NCBI GenBank assembly: GCA_034509425.1
Contig: JAVTVJ010000228.1
Location: 744,001-808,000, forward strand
From: Eopsaltria australis
Taxonomy: Eukaryota; Chordata; Aves; Passeriformes; Petroicidae
Length of the DNA: 64,000 nucleotides
Direction: 5' to 3'
Position 1 is the stretch's first letter. Each line of letters opens with the position of its first letter. This document shows positions 1 to 10,560 of this stretch, piece by piece. Below the pieces are notes generated by a model. It was not told where the DNA came from. It made no database searches and saw only the letters and a program-made list of their open reading frames with translations. The position numbers and the translations under genes are program-made.

Positions 1-3000
1 TCACAGCAAAGATAGCTGGACAAGTAAGTTCAAAACCAGGCTGTGATCCCATGGATCTGCTTTTTAGAGACCTGAGAATAGGCTGAACCTCCCTGGGTGA
101 AGGATAAGAGGGTATAGTCCCCAGAGGGTCTTTGCCTGGAGAGGGATCCTGTCTGTCCCAGCCAAACAGCCAGGGCAGGCTTAGCCCTCAAGAGGGCTTT
201 ACACCAAAATCCATGGCACTGGGTGCTCTCAGGCCTGCCTGTGTTCTCCTCTAAGGCAAAGTAGAACCTGCAATTAGTGTTTCCAGAAGGTGTGAAATGG
301 AGCTGGAGCAAAAGCAGGCTCAGTGGTGCTCTGGCCCAGGCCTGGTCCTTGCAGCCTTCGCACCTGTGCTGGAGCATGAATTGCTACACTGTGCTGGTGC
401 CCCTCACCCCTCCGTACACTCTGTTTTCATTAGTGTGTGCTCTTTGGTTAAGGACCCTTCTCACTTCCAGCTGAACAAACACTTTCCATCGCATGTAAAA
501 TCCAGCTTGGTGCTAATAGGCATCTCCCCCTACCTTCCTCCCTTCCCTTTACCACGTTTTCTGCAGCTGGCAGGACAAAAAAGTGTCGCTATCACCTGAC
601 TTATTATCAGCACGGGACTGTAATTTATGACACATGCTTGGTAAAGTGCCATGGTGAAAACATTTATGGCCCTCTTTGAGTCCTGTGGGGTGGTGGGGAG
701 AGCAATGGCTGTGGAGGAAAAGCCAGTTGTTCCACCCTTGCAAAATACTGCACAGTCCAAAGGCTTCCTCTGCCTTCTGACAGCAGCGCTGTAGGCAGTG
801 GGCTCAGTGCCCTGCTCTGCTGGTGTTGGGGTGGGTTGAGACACCAGTGCCTAGAACAGATATGAGGTTTTTCTGTCCTTAGGAAACACACAGTTTCTCC
901 CTTTAGGAATTTATTGAATTCCCTATCTTTATTGCTTATAGTCCTGTACAATCTTACCCCTCAGGCAGGATCTCAGACCCTGCCTTCCTTGTGTTCCTAC
1001 ACAAGTGTCACCTCCTCTTTCCTCTCCTGGCTTCAAGACCCTGTTCTCTCATGGGAGGGTCTGCAGCAGTTGCCCCATGTGCAGCAGATCAAGCACAGGA
1101 GCTGTGAATAACTCCTCTGAAAAGCAGGCATTACAGCAGGACAGTTGCCCTCCAGCAACCAGGTTCATGCTCTGTCTGAAAGAAACAACCTGATAGTTTA
1201 GTTCTCCATGTCTGGATTTGACCTGAAAACGTGCTGTGGAGAGAGGGGGGTAAATGAATTGTCATTGCTGTAGGTGGGCTAGATTTGAATAGCAATCTAA
1301 GGGGCAAGGGAAAGTTCTGGCAGCAGTGACTTTTTCAGTGATTGAAGAGAGATTTGTGAGAAATGGGACTTTATATCCCAGTCTTGAGATGAGTGGTATG
1401 GAAATTTGGCATGGGAAAGAGTTTTTTACACTGGGCTATTTGCTGATTACTGAAAAGTTAATGTTGACTGTTGAGCTCCTCTCAGGAAAACATCTTTCAG
1501 AGGTATTTGGAGCTTGGCTGTCTGCCCTGTCCACTTGTCATGATTCCAAGGATGGTAGCAGAGATCATCAAACAATTTCCCAGCTTCAGGAGCACACCTT
1601 CCCTGAAGGTGCTCAGTTAGAAGAAGCATTTGCTTGGCCTGCAGTGAGGCAGGCTCTCTGTAGGGTAAGGATCGCATGGCAGTTTGTCCCCTTTCTTTGG
1701 TTCAGGCTTTGCCTACTCTTGGGGGAGAAGCAGGTCTCTGCAGCCTTCTGCTTCAACAGTGCTGTGTGTGCATCCATGTGCTGGAGCTAAAGGGGATATT
1801 CTGGCTGGGGCTGAGTCCTGGATGCTCTCTGCTACTTCCTGTCTGAAGGTTTGCAAGATAAAGCTTGGGGAGCTGCATGACATAAGGAGATGTGCAAAGC
1901 CCCCAATGCCAAGCTAATGCTGCCTTCAGAGTCATCTCTAGCTGGTGTTATTTCTGGACATCTTGTCCAAAGGATCCCAAGGCTGAGGGTTTGGTCTAGG
2001 AGAATGCCTTGAGCCGGAGTTGCTTCATTCCTGCTGTGGTTGGACAGAATATGTGTTTTGGATGGCATTTACTTCCCCAAACAGCAGCTATGTGGAAGTT
2101 TGCCATCTGGTGTAATTTTGTCCTCTGAGCTCCATCTGTCCTGTGCAGGGGGAGGAGACTGAAACCTCCTGTGAGTGAATCAGCTGATTTTGTCTTAAGC
2201 ACTATTGGGTGGAGCAGGTTGCTCTGGAGCTGATTCTGCTTCTTCTCACCAGAGCTTAGATGTTTAGGTGCCAAACTGGGTGCTAAAATCAGAGATGAAA
2301 ACCCCCCTTTCACTTTTTGTGTGAGGGAGGGATGGTGGGAAGCTCACATCATCTGTGGGGTCTGAGCCACCTTTTGGCCTCGTTCTGTTGACTGAGTTCC
2401 AGACACCCCATGCCCAGGTCAAATCTCTACCTAGAAAGAGCCCCCCTTTCTCAGATGGTGAGAAGCAGATGGGTGATGCTGGATCCTGCTGAAAACAGGG
2501 AAGAACCACAATCTTGAAAGGTTTCCCAGTGTCCTGCAGGGTGAAAGCAGTTTAGCTGACAATAAAACCTCTGCTGAGTGTGAGATTATTCAATGGGAAA
2601 AGGTGGGGGGAATGGCAAAAAACGGCAACCTGTCTTAAGAGAGTTCACTGTATGTATACCTGATAAAAATCATAACATGGGATCAGCTTTCTTCTCTGCT
2701 TTCTTGGTTTTTGGCATGTGTAACCAAGCTCTGGCAGGCAGGGCAAATTTCCTTGTCCCTGGGGTCATTAAAAAAGACCATTTCCCCATTTAAAGAGTGA
2801 GAGGGAGGTGGGGATGGAAAGGGGAGCTGAGCCAGGCAGTGGGCAAGCCCTGCCCACACTGCTGCAGGAGTTAGCAGAGCCATAGCTCTCCCACCCCCAC
2901 CACTCTCCACGGCGTTAGGCACGTGGGATTGAGGGGGGCTGAATGGGTATGAAAGCAAACACACATCTGGAAGTTCCTTCAGTTAATTGGGCAATTATTC

Positions 3001-5220
3001 ATACCACTCTTGCTGGAAGCAGCCTGCTACTTCTGAGCCAAAACCAACAACAACAGACTGTGGGCGTACTCCCTGCTTGGAGTGGGGAGGCTTGTGTGGC
3101 AAGGTGGGGCTTTGGAGGGCAAGTTAAGCAGTGAGGGCATGGACCCACTACTGCTGGGCTGCTCTGCTTGGTTGTAGAAGTGTATGGGGAAGCCCTGGAG
3201 ACCCTGGATGTGGTGAGATGCTTGGGAAACATTTGCTTCACAGTGCATGTGGGCCCCAGGCGGGGAGGGGGAAGCTGCTGCTCTGGAGCAGCATGAGAAC
3301 CCAAGTCAGTCTGTGTTGGGTTTTATTAGGAGCTTGGCAGGCTGTGGTGTTGGTGAAGGTAGTCCAGGCCCAGCGGTGCTCTGTAGCACTTTACTCCTCG
3401 TAAATAGTGGATTCACTGCCATTTTTGTCCAGCTCCCACCTGAGTGAGGCTCTGGCAGCTTATGGTCACCTTTGCCATCCCTCCTCCTTCACCTTCCTCA
3501 CATTCCTGGTTCCTTCTTTGTCTGATAGCAATGTCACTGCATGTCCCCATTCTCTGCCTGTTTTCTCGTACAGTTGCTGTGCAGCTGAAGTTCTGAGGGA
3601 ATGCAGAGCTGGCTGGCCTTGTCTTTGGCAGTTCATTTCCCAGGATTTGCCTGTGAGCTGGGAGCTGGGAGTGACCACCTCAGTTCAAGTGGCTTTCCCT
3701 ATGACAGAGTTGACAGGCCTCAGCTGATCCTCGGGGAGATGATGTTCAGGAGTACCCTGGACACCATCAGCCTTAAAGAGTTGCCTCTCCTCTTTCTCAT
3801 CTCCATAGCTGGTGGGATATAGGGTTCCTCCCAAGGCTGAATTCTTTGGGATTGGATATCAGTGTGACAGACCACATCTTGAAAGCATTCCCCTGAAACT
3901 GTGGCTGTCTGCTCTTTGCTTTGCCATTCCCTCCTTGCTGCCGAAGCCCACAGGACGCCTTCGCCTTCCAGCAGAATCTCTTGATTGACAAAAACAATCC
4001 TCTTCTCTCAAACCGTGCCTGTCGTACAAGCTGGGGGTGCTGTGTTTGGCTCATCTGCTTCCCACTTTGCCTGAGAGCACATCTCTGGCACTGGGAGTCA
4101 TTGTGGCAGCCTCAGAAGTGCACGCAGTACTGGGCTCCACCAGCATAACTGGAGCCAGCTCCAGCCAAGCCCAGCTGGGATGTGAAAGAAGAAGAATTCC
4201 CGTGGTTCCCTCTTTCCTTGTCTTTTTCCCTCTGTCATGAGATGGGTCTTCTCTAAAGAAATTTATTGCCATTAACTCAAGATCTTCCTTAGGATAACAT
4301 AAATCAGACAGACAGTTTGGCTCCAGGACTAACGTACAAACGTAAGCAAGGCTGGAGTGGGTCATACCATGGAGCTGTCGAGTACAGGATCCTCTCCACA
4401 GCATCACTGGAGTGAGTGCTGTAGGAAAGGGCTGGAAACAATGCATGCATGTCATGTGTTGTCTTGCCTCTTCTCTGATGGTCCATGGATGTGGTAAAAG
4501 GTTTATCTAGCGGGTGATCAGCAAATATTTTGTATCTTTGTCCATTTTTGAAGTGTCTTAGATGGTGCTAACTCAGAAAGGCTTGAGGATGTAAAGTTCT
4601 CTGCATGAGCTTTAGTAGTGGTCTCAAAAGTACTGTGAGGACATCTCACCATCAAAAAATACTGTAGAAAGGGGAGCATGATTCCCAGTTTTCAGGAGGG
4701 AGTGAAGAATTTAAATAACCTATCCAAAATTTTGGTGGGAATCCTTAACAGAGTGTGGTGTGGAAACCAGATTCTCAGACTTCTGTGACTGTTCAGCTTT
4801 CCTCTTTGATAATCACCCACACAGAGATCTAAGTTAGGATTGGAACTTACCCTCGAGCTAATGCAGAAATAAACCTAACTGAAGGGAAAGCCTTCCTTAC
4901 TGTCCAGCTGTATGACTGTACTGTAGAAGAGGGACATTGCCAGATGGAGAGGCCAACCAACAAAACCTGCTTTGTCAAAGATTAGGAAATGGAAACATTG
5001 CTGAGGGTCCAGCTGAGGAAATATGATCCTGAAGGTGCTCAGAAAATCAAGATTTGTGGTGGAAAACAGTTTCAGGGAACAGGAGAGAGTTTGGGACAGG
5101 ATCTGCTGTTCAGCCAGAAGGGAGAGGGTAGAGCCGCCAGCCATGTGGAAGGGATGGGAAAGGTAGGAGGGTGTGTGGAGCAGGGCACTGAAATGGAGCA
5201 ATTGAGATACAAGCACCAAG
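1..5220. other. Unique sequence, no gene recognised
   Basis: I read both strands and found no open frame with a recognisable domain, no tRNA-like fold and no interspersed repeat I can name. The frames present are at most about 134 codons, overlap each other on opposite strands and have no codon pattern that favours one. The most likely content is intronic or intergenic DNA. Short conserved elements or single small exons could be hidden here and would need alignment to other birds to see. Confidence 0.6.
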
Positions 5221-5290
5221 GGACAGCTCTCGCTCTCACTGAAGGGAATGGACTGACTCCCATTGACGTCAATGAGGGCTGAACTGGGAC
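5221..5290. repeat. Possible ancient amniote repeat relic with CRE palindrome
   Basis: The stretch contains CATTGACGTCAATG (5261-5274), a perfect 14-bp palindrome, followed by AATGAGGGCTGAACTGGG. From memory, the pattern 'CCCATTGACTTCAATGGGAGCTG..' recurs in bird, turtle and crocodile DNA as a worn interspersed repeat. I cannot assign a family name without a library search. One base differing from that pattern creates TGACGTCA (5264-5271), the full consensus for CREB/ATF binding. The palindrome is seen directly. The repeat origin is recalled, and any regulatory role is inference. Confidence 0.35.
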
Positions 5291-5764
5291 CCTTGCAAGA
5301 AATATATTGAACACAGACAAATCCAGCAAAGTCAAAACAGATGATGCAGGCTGCTTAATACAGTCACAGGGAGCTGATTGCGAAACCTCTTAACCAGGAG
5401 GTTCTGTCAAGCAGCCACCCAAGCCCAGTAGGCTCCAGCCTGGGAGAAGGCATGCCCAAGATGGAAGGCTGAAATGGCATGGGATGGGTCCTCACTGTGC
5501 TTCAGCACAACCCCACTTGCCACCTTGTGTGACCTTCTTACCATATTCCAGGTGCTTTTTCTTGAGCTTCCCCTGTCCCTCCAGTGGAGCTGTTCTGAAG
5601 CTGGAGGTGGGGACAGACTGGACAAGTTGTCACAGAGGAAATACACTGCTGTACCTCAGCTGGTGGTGGGGGGCAGCTGCATGCACACGCCTAATCCATG
5701 GCACATGCAAGTCAGTTCATGTTAGCCAACGCAACAGAACCACACTAAGCTGGCTGAAGTGACC

Positions 5765-5845
5765 TTATTTGCATGGACTAAGCAAATGCACATGGACTGT
5801 AACGCTGACACGCAGTAACCAGTTACCGCGTGATAACCGGTTCTT
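5765..5845. promoter_or_regulatory. Cluster of transcription-factor-like motifs (octamer, Grainyhead)
   Basis: Within 80 bases there is a perfect octamer ATTTGCAT (5767-5774, the POU/OCT site), a second partly matching site in the opposite sense (GCAAATGC, 5782-5789), and the palindrome AACCGGTT (5835-5842), the core bound by Grainyhead-like factors. No promoter, exon or CpG island lies next to them. Single 8-bp motifs arise by chance about once or more per 64 kb, so the argument rests only on the clustering. Confidence 0.2.
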
Positions 5846-6944
5846 GTGTTTGCGCTCAGCCTCTGACTCATCACTCCAAACTCTTCCCTTGCTGTGCTTC
5901 TGAGTCCCTTGTTCCAGGTTCCCAGTGCCTGGTTTCCTCTGAGTCAGGGATGTCTGTGATTCTACCACAGCCCCCTGTCTGTCCAGAGAGGAGTTTTGGC
6001 AACTCTCCTGCTCTGCTCCGTGGAGTCTCAATGATCTGCTCCAGGTCCAGGCTCTCCTAGTCCTCTTCTGAGGGTACTCAGCCAGCCAGCTCCCTGTGTC
6101 ACAGCTCAGAGTGTATCCCCTCACTCAACAAACCCTTTCCAGCCCAGCAGACCTTCTTGGGCACCAGGACCTGCCTCTCCACCATCTTTATTTGTGTCCC
6201 CCACTTAGAGAAAGCAGTGAGTCCAGACATGGCTCTACCCTTAGAGAGCAAGAAGATGTGGGACACTCTGGTAGTGAGGTCCGTGGTGAGATCTTGGCAG
6301 TATCTTCTCTCTGGCACAGTGGAAATTTGGAAAAGGTTATGGAGTTGAAAGGAGAGGGCAGGATGAAGTTACTAGTGTGGAATATGAAGCTGAAAATAGA
6401 AGGAGCTGAGTTTTTGGGTGCTCCTGAGGATGTCTCATCCTTGACCAAGCACTGGTTCAGTCTGAAGAGCAGAGACTTCAGTGAAGCCACACTTACTTTA
6501 CACCATGTTGAAACAGAATTCAGTCCAGAAATATCCATTTCCCCTAAACCTGGAGTTGTGCTATCCTAGCTGTGTTATGACAGAAGGGACAGATCTAAAT
6601 CAGCTGATTTGTAGGTGGAAAATTCAAAGCCATGGGAAGAGAGTGCAGGAGTGGAGACAGGCAGGGGGCATTGTTGCTCTTAAAATGGTCCTGTACTGTA
6701 TGCACAGTTTAGATGTTTTGGGAAGAGTGGAATTCCACTTTTGATTCCCCATGGATAGACTGGACTGAAACTTTACCTTCCTTTTCGACTTGGATCTACT
6801 GAAATAGCAGCATCTTGTACAAGGACCAGCTTCCTTGATGTAAGAATAAGGTGTGGTGGGGAATCCAAGAGTGTACACAGGGACAGGTTACCTGCAGTGG
6901 GCAGTGAGGCATTGCCTGAACTTTCAGGAATGGAATGAGCAAAG
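5846..6944. other. Unique sequence, nothing recognised
   Basis: There is no domain-bearing frame and no nameable repeat. An open frame of 157 codons on the plus strand (6096-6569) has an overlapping minus-strand frame of 116 codons and no recognisable motif, so I treat it as chance. Confidence 0.5.
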
Positions 6945-7185
6945 CCAAAGTGCTGAGGCCAGCAGACATGAAAGACACCAAGAGGGGCCTCTTTCAATTA
7001 TGCCAGATACAAAATGAAGGCTAAGGAAAAGTGTGGACTTGCTGTATATTGGGACAGGGGACCTAGAAACAAAAAGGCAGACATTCAATACTTTTTTAAT
7101 ACTGGGACCAATAATGTTTAATGCCTTTTTTAATGGCTTAGAGTGCACTCTCAGCGAGATTAGGGACAACCAGTTGATACCCCTG
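6945..7185 (+). mobile_element. Old CR1 LINE fragment with internal deletion
   Basis: The plus strand first follows the CR1 ORF2 segment between the endonuclease and reverse transcriptase (about 6965-7090; the run GGCTAAGGAAAAGTGTGGAC and then GGGACAGGGGACCTAG are diagnostic). It then jumps to the reverse transcriptase core (about 7103-7165), which reads as LGPIMFNAFFN followed by LECTLSEI. In an intact CR1 the block resembles LGPVLFNIF, then a short linker, then GIECTLSKFADD. The sequence between the two blocks is missing, so this copy has a large internal deletion. The catalytic FADD box is not preserved downstream. It is a dead fossil, more diverged than the other CR1 copies here. CR1 is the main LINE of birds; I assign it from the reverse transcriptase signature and remembered consensus. 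Confidence 0.7.
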
Positions 7186-9292
7186 AGGGCACAGCTGGTA
7201 GTCAAAGGGCATTTCACAAGCTGTCATCTATCCTGTGCTGTGATGTGCTTTTCAGGGCTGATGGCCTGGCATTCTCTGTTGCCTGCACTCCTTGTTTGCC
7301 TCTTGCTTCCATTTCAGGCAGCCCTCTTTGTTTGAAGATGGTGGAAACAAGCATTCCTTCTCTAAGTAAGCAGCTGAAGGGACTGTGTTAGACTAGTCAC
7401 ACCTCAGCGAATGAAATTTCCACTGTGAACCACAGTTTCATGCTTGTGGGTTTCCCACAGTAACAGTAACACCAGGATGTAATCACAGCATCATCACATG
7501 TAAGCTACTGCATCAGCCTAATGCACTTTTGCTAAGGGCTTGCCTCTGGGCAGTGAAGTGGGAAAGGAACCCTGCTCCATGTTAGCTCTCCAGCCACAGC
7601 CTGGCATGGAGCAGCTTCCCTCTCCATGCAAACAGGCACATGGAGACTCTGTTCTTGGAGAGGAGCAACCTGAGTGGCTCACCCTATGTGGTGAAGTTCC
7701 TGCACACAGGGAAGCAGCAGCATCACCACCTCCTTAGCTGGGCCCAGCTGTACAGCAGTATAGGCAATACTGTGTCTTCTGGAGTGTATATGGGACAGCC
7801 TCCCCCATCACTGTTCCTAATTTTCCTTATCCATGGGCAAATCATAAAGTGAGGTGTTATTATCTATAAGACTGATTTTTTTCTCTCCCTTGTCTTTTTA
7901 TAGCAAACACTGCTCCTCTCCACGTTCCATGACTCTTCCCCTCCCCTGGATATCTGTATGGGTATGTTTATTGACATGACAGCATGCGGCAGTCAGCGCT
8001 GCCAAAGTCAATGTGTCCCATGTCTGTTGAGGGTAGGCTGGGGCTGTCAGCTTTGTGTCTCCTGAGAGATACCAAGACTGTTTGTTGATTTTGCCTTTAG
8101 CTGGTGTTAGATAAACAGTGAAATTGTATTATTTTTGTGCTTCTTCCTATGACCAGCTTAAGCAGTGTAGTGAGCACATCAGTCACTGACATCAATTGTT
8201 TCCCCTGGATTTTGTTCTGAGTGTTTGGTGAAGCCTGTAGGAAAAACACCATTATCTTTGAAACTCATCTGGAAGGGTGAGAAAATCATGACCCTTATGC
8301 TGTTCTGGGGCGTAGCTGTGGTTGATGCTGCCTGACATTTTTGGGTGCTGGTCTCACAAGGTGGGGGGCTGCTTCTGCCCATGAGGTACAGGTGTTCTCG
8401 GTCATTTTGTTTAACAATGTTCAATTCGCTCAGTGCAAAACCAGAGCCAGCAAGCCTGGGCAGCCTATTCAAGGAAACTTCAGCTCCCAGGGCTTTCTTT
8501 TCTCTAGTGGATCCTCTGGTGTCCTGGAAAGTGTGAGTCCCACCTAAAGTTTCTGCATGAGGAGGTGTTTGGGGAAACTCTGTGTACTCTTTTCTGTTGT
8601 CTGACAGAAGCTGAGCTCTCACAGCAGCTTTCTGTATGGGCTCCTCCTATGCAGCTGGTAAAGAGAGGAATCCTGTGTCACGGGCCGAGTCAGACCATTG
8701 GCTTCTTGACGGCTCAGTCTGATTTGGCTGAAATTTGCTGATGGGTTCCAAGCTGTTGGAGATGGAAACCAGACTGAAGGAGCCAGCTCTACTCTTCCCT
8801 ATGGGATTGCTTGTGACCAAAAACATTGCAGAGGTTATGCTTCCTGGTACCTGCATGGGATCTTTTGTTGGTGTAAACTCATTCTGTGCCTTTGAAACCA
8901 GCTGACAGATCTTGATAAGCAGCAGCTGGCCTGAAACAGTAGATCCTGCTGCACTGGGGTTTCAAAGAACGGGCAACCAGAGGAGAAAACTGGGTGAAGA
9001 AATGCTTGATCTTGGGCTTCTGCCAACAGAGAACAAGACCCACTGACACAGTGGGGGCACAGAAGTCAGACCAGTCATGTTCTCAGGTGCTGGGACCTTT
9101 CAAAGTGAGTATGCTGGCCCTGGTGGGGTGGGCTTGCTCCAGACAGGTCCTTCCCACTTGACTTCAACAAGCAGGAGGATGCAGATGCTGGAAGAGGTGA
9201 CCCAAGTAGTTTTTGGTCTGATTTTACTCACAACTTGGGACATTTGTGACACAAACATAAAAGCTGGGGGCCAGTCTCCCTCTGCAGCACAG
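7186..9292. other. Unique sequence, nothing recognised
   Basis: No gene or nameable repeat is visible. The stretch at about 8060-8170 is AT-richer than its surroundings and could be a diverged element. An open frame of 147 codons on the minus strand (8179-8622) has no domain signature. Confidence 0.5.
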
Positions 9293-9575
9293 CAGAATTC
9301 ATGGAATCTTAGAAACTCCTGAGTTGGAAAGGACCTACAAGGATCAAGTCAAACTCCTGGCCTTGCACAGGACAGCCTCAAGAATCCCACCATGTGCCTG
9401 AGAGCCTTGTCCAAACATTTCTTGAACTCTGAGAAGACTCGGGACATGACCGCTGCCTAGGGAGCCTGTTCCAGTGCCAGATCACCCTGTGGGTGAAGAA
9501 CTTTTTCCTAATATTTGATCTAAACCTCCCCTGACACAACTTCATGCTTTGGTTCTTCACCATGTGTCAATAAAT
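9293..9575 (-). mobile_element. CR1 LINE 3' end, 5'-truncated
   Basis: Read on the minus strand this is the 3' untranslated region of CR1. It ends at about 9296 with the usual CCAACTCAGGAGTTTCTAAG-type tail, and upstream it carries GGCACTGGAACAGGCTCCCT and the 'TTCACCCACAGGGTGATC' segment. In plus-strand orientation the tell-tale order is GAATC...GAGTTGGAAAGGACCT, then TCCAAACATTTCTTGAACTC, then CTGTTCCAGTGCC. Only about 280 bases remain, which is normal because CR1 copies are usually truncated at their 5' end during insertion. It has no coding capacity. Confidence 0.85.
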
Positions 9576-10464
9576 TATGCCTAATCAGCAGGATTAGAGC
9601 ATGTCACAGTTTCCTTCCAGGCTCCATGCCCAGCTTTCCTTCCTACAAAACTCAGCAAGGGAGAGGGCACGTCAAAGTGTCTGCAGCTGGTGCGAGTGAT
9701 GGTTTAGCACAGACAACATATTCTGAACCACAACAATGATGAGTGGAGTTGCTGCTCTGGTGTGATTCAAGTCTCTTTAAGAAGAACAGAAGAGATAAGG
9801 AGAACCAGGCAAACTATTTTTGGAAAGATAAACAGAACAATACAAAGTGAATTACTGTTGAGGTAGGAAGAACAACTGCTGAGAGCAGCAAAGGTGTTTC
9901 TAGACAAAGAACTGAAACATTTTAGAAGGGAGCCAGAATAAAGAGACCACAAACAACTGGGCAGGCTGTGACCTCCTCTGAACCTGAAGGAGGAGCCTGG
10001 AAGAGCTCCCCAGCAGACCATCTCCACATGTCTGATGCTCTGCAAACATCTGCCCAGCAGAGGTCTTGCTAAAGGCAGTGCTTAGCACTGCTTAGGGCTG
10101 TATGTAAGTCCAGGACAGTGCCTGACAGCTCAACTCCTGTTGCCTGGACTGACTGGCCGTGGCATTGAGTGGGAGGAATGACTGTTATCCTCCTGCTGTG
10201 GAGCTGTGATGTGATTTGATTCCCATAAAATACTGGTGCTGAAATGTGTTTCTGGGTCCTGCAGTTTGGGTACAGTTGCTGTTTCTTTGGACTGTCTCAT
10301 GCTTCTTAATCCTCATCACAGAAGCCCTCGGAGGTAGCAAAGATGAAGAGCTGAAAGACTTTATTTTTACATTGCCAAAAATACTCTTTCTGGCTTCTTA
10401 TTTTCTGTCATGGCCAATCACACTGCCAGTCTCCCTTTCACAGTTCTTCACATGGCATGTAGTG
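9576..10464. other. Unique sequence, nothing recognised
   Basis: There is no domain-bearing frame. The minus-strand frame at 9767-10045 is hydrophobic but matches nothing I know. No clear repeat lies between the two CR1 pieces. Confidence 0.5.
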
Positions 10465-10560
10465 AGATTCTTGAGGTTGTCCTGTGCAGGGCCAAGAACT
10501 GGACTTCATGACCTTTGTGGGTCCCTTTCCAACTCACGATACTCTGTTGTTCTGATTTTT
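10465..10560 (+). mobile_element. CR1 LINE 3' terminal fragment
   Basis: The plus strand reads as the last hundred or so bases of CR1: TTGTCCTGTGCAGGGCCAAG, then ACTGGACTTCATGACCTTTG, then GGGTCCCTTTCCAACTC, ending in a worn TTCTGATTTT tail. It lies opposite in orientation to the copy at 9.3 kb, so they are separate insertions. It is severely 5'-truncated and non-coding. Confidence 0.8.
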
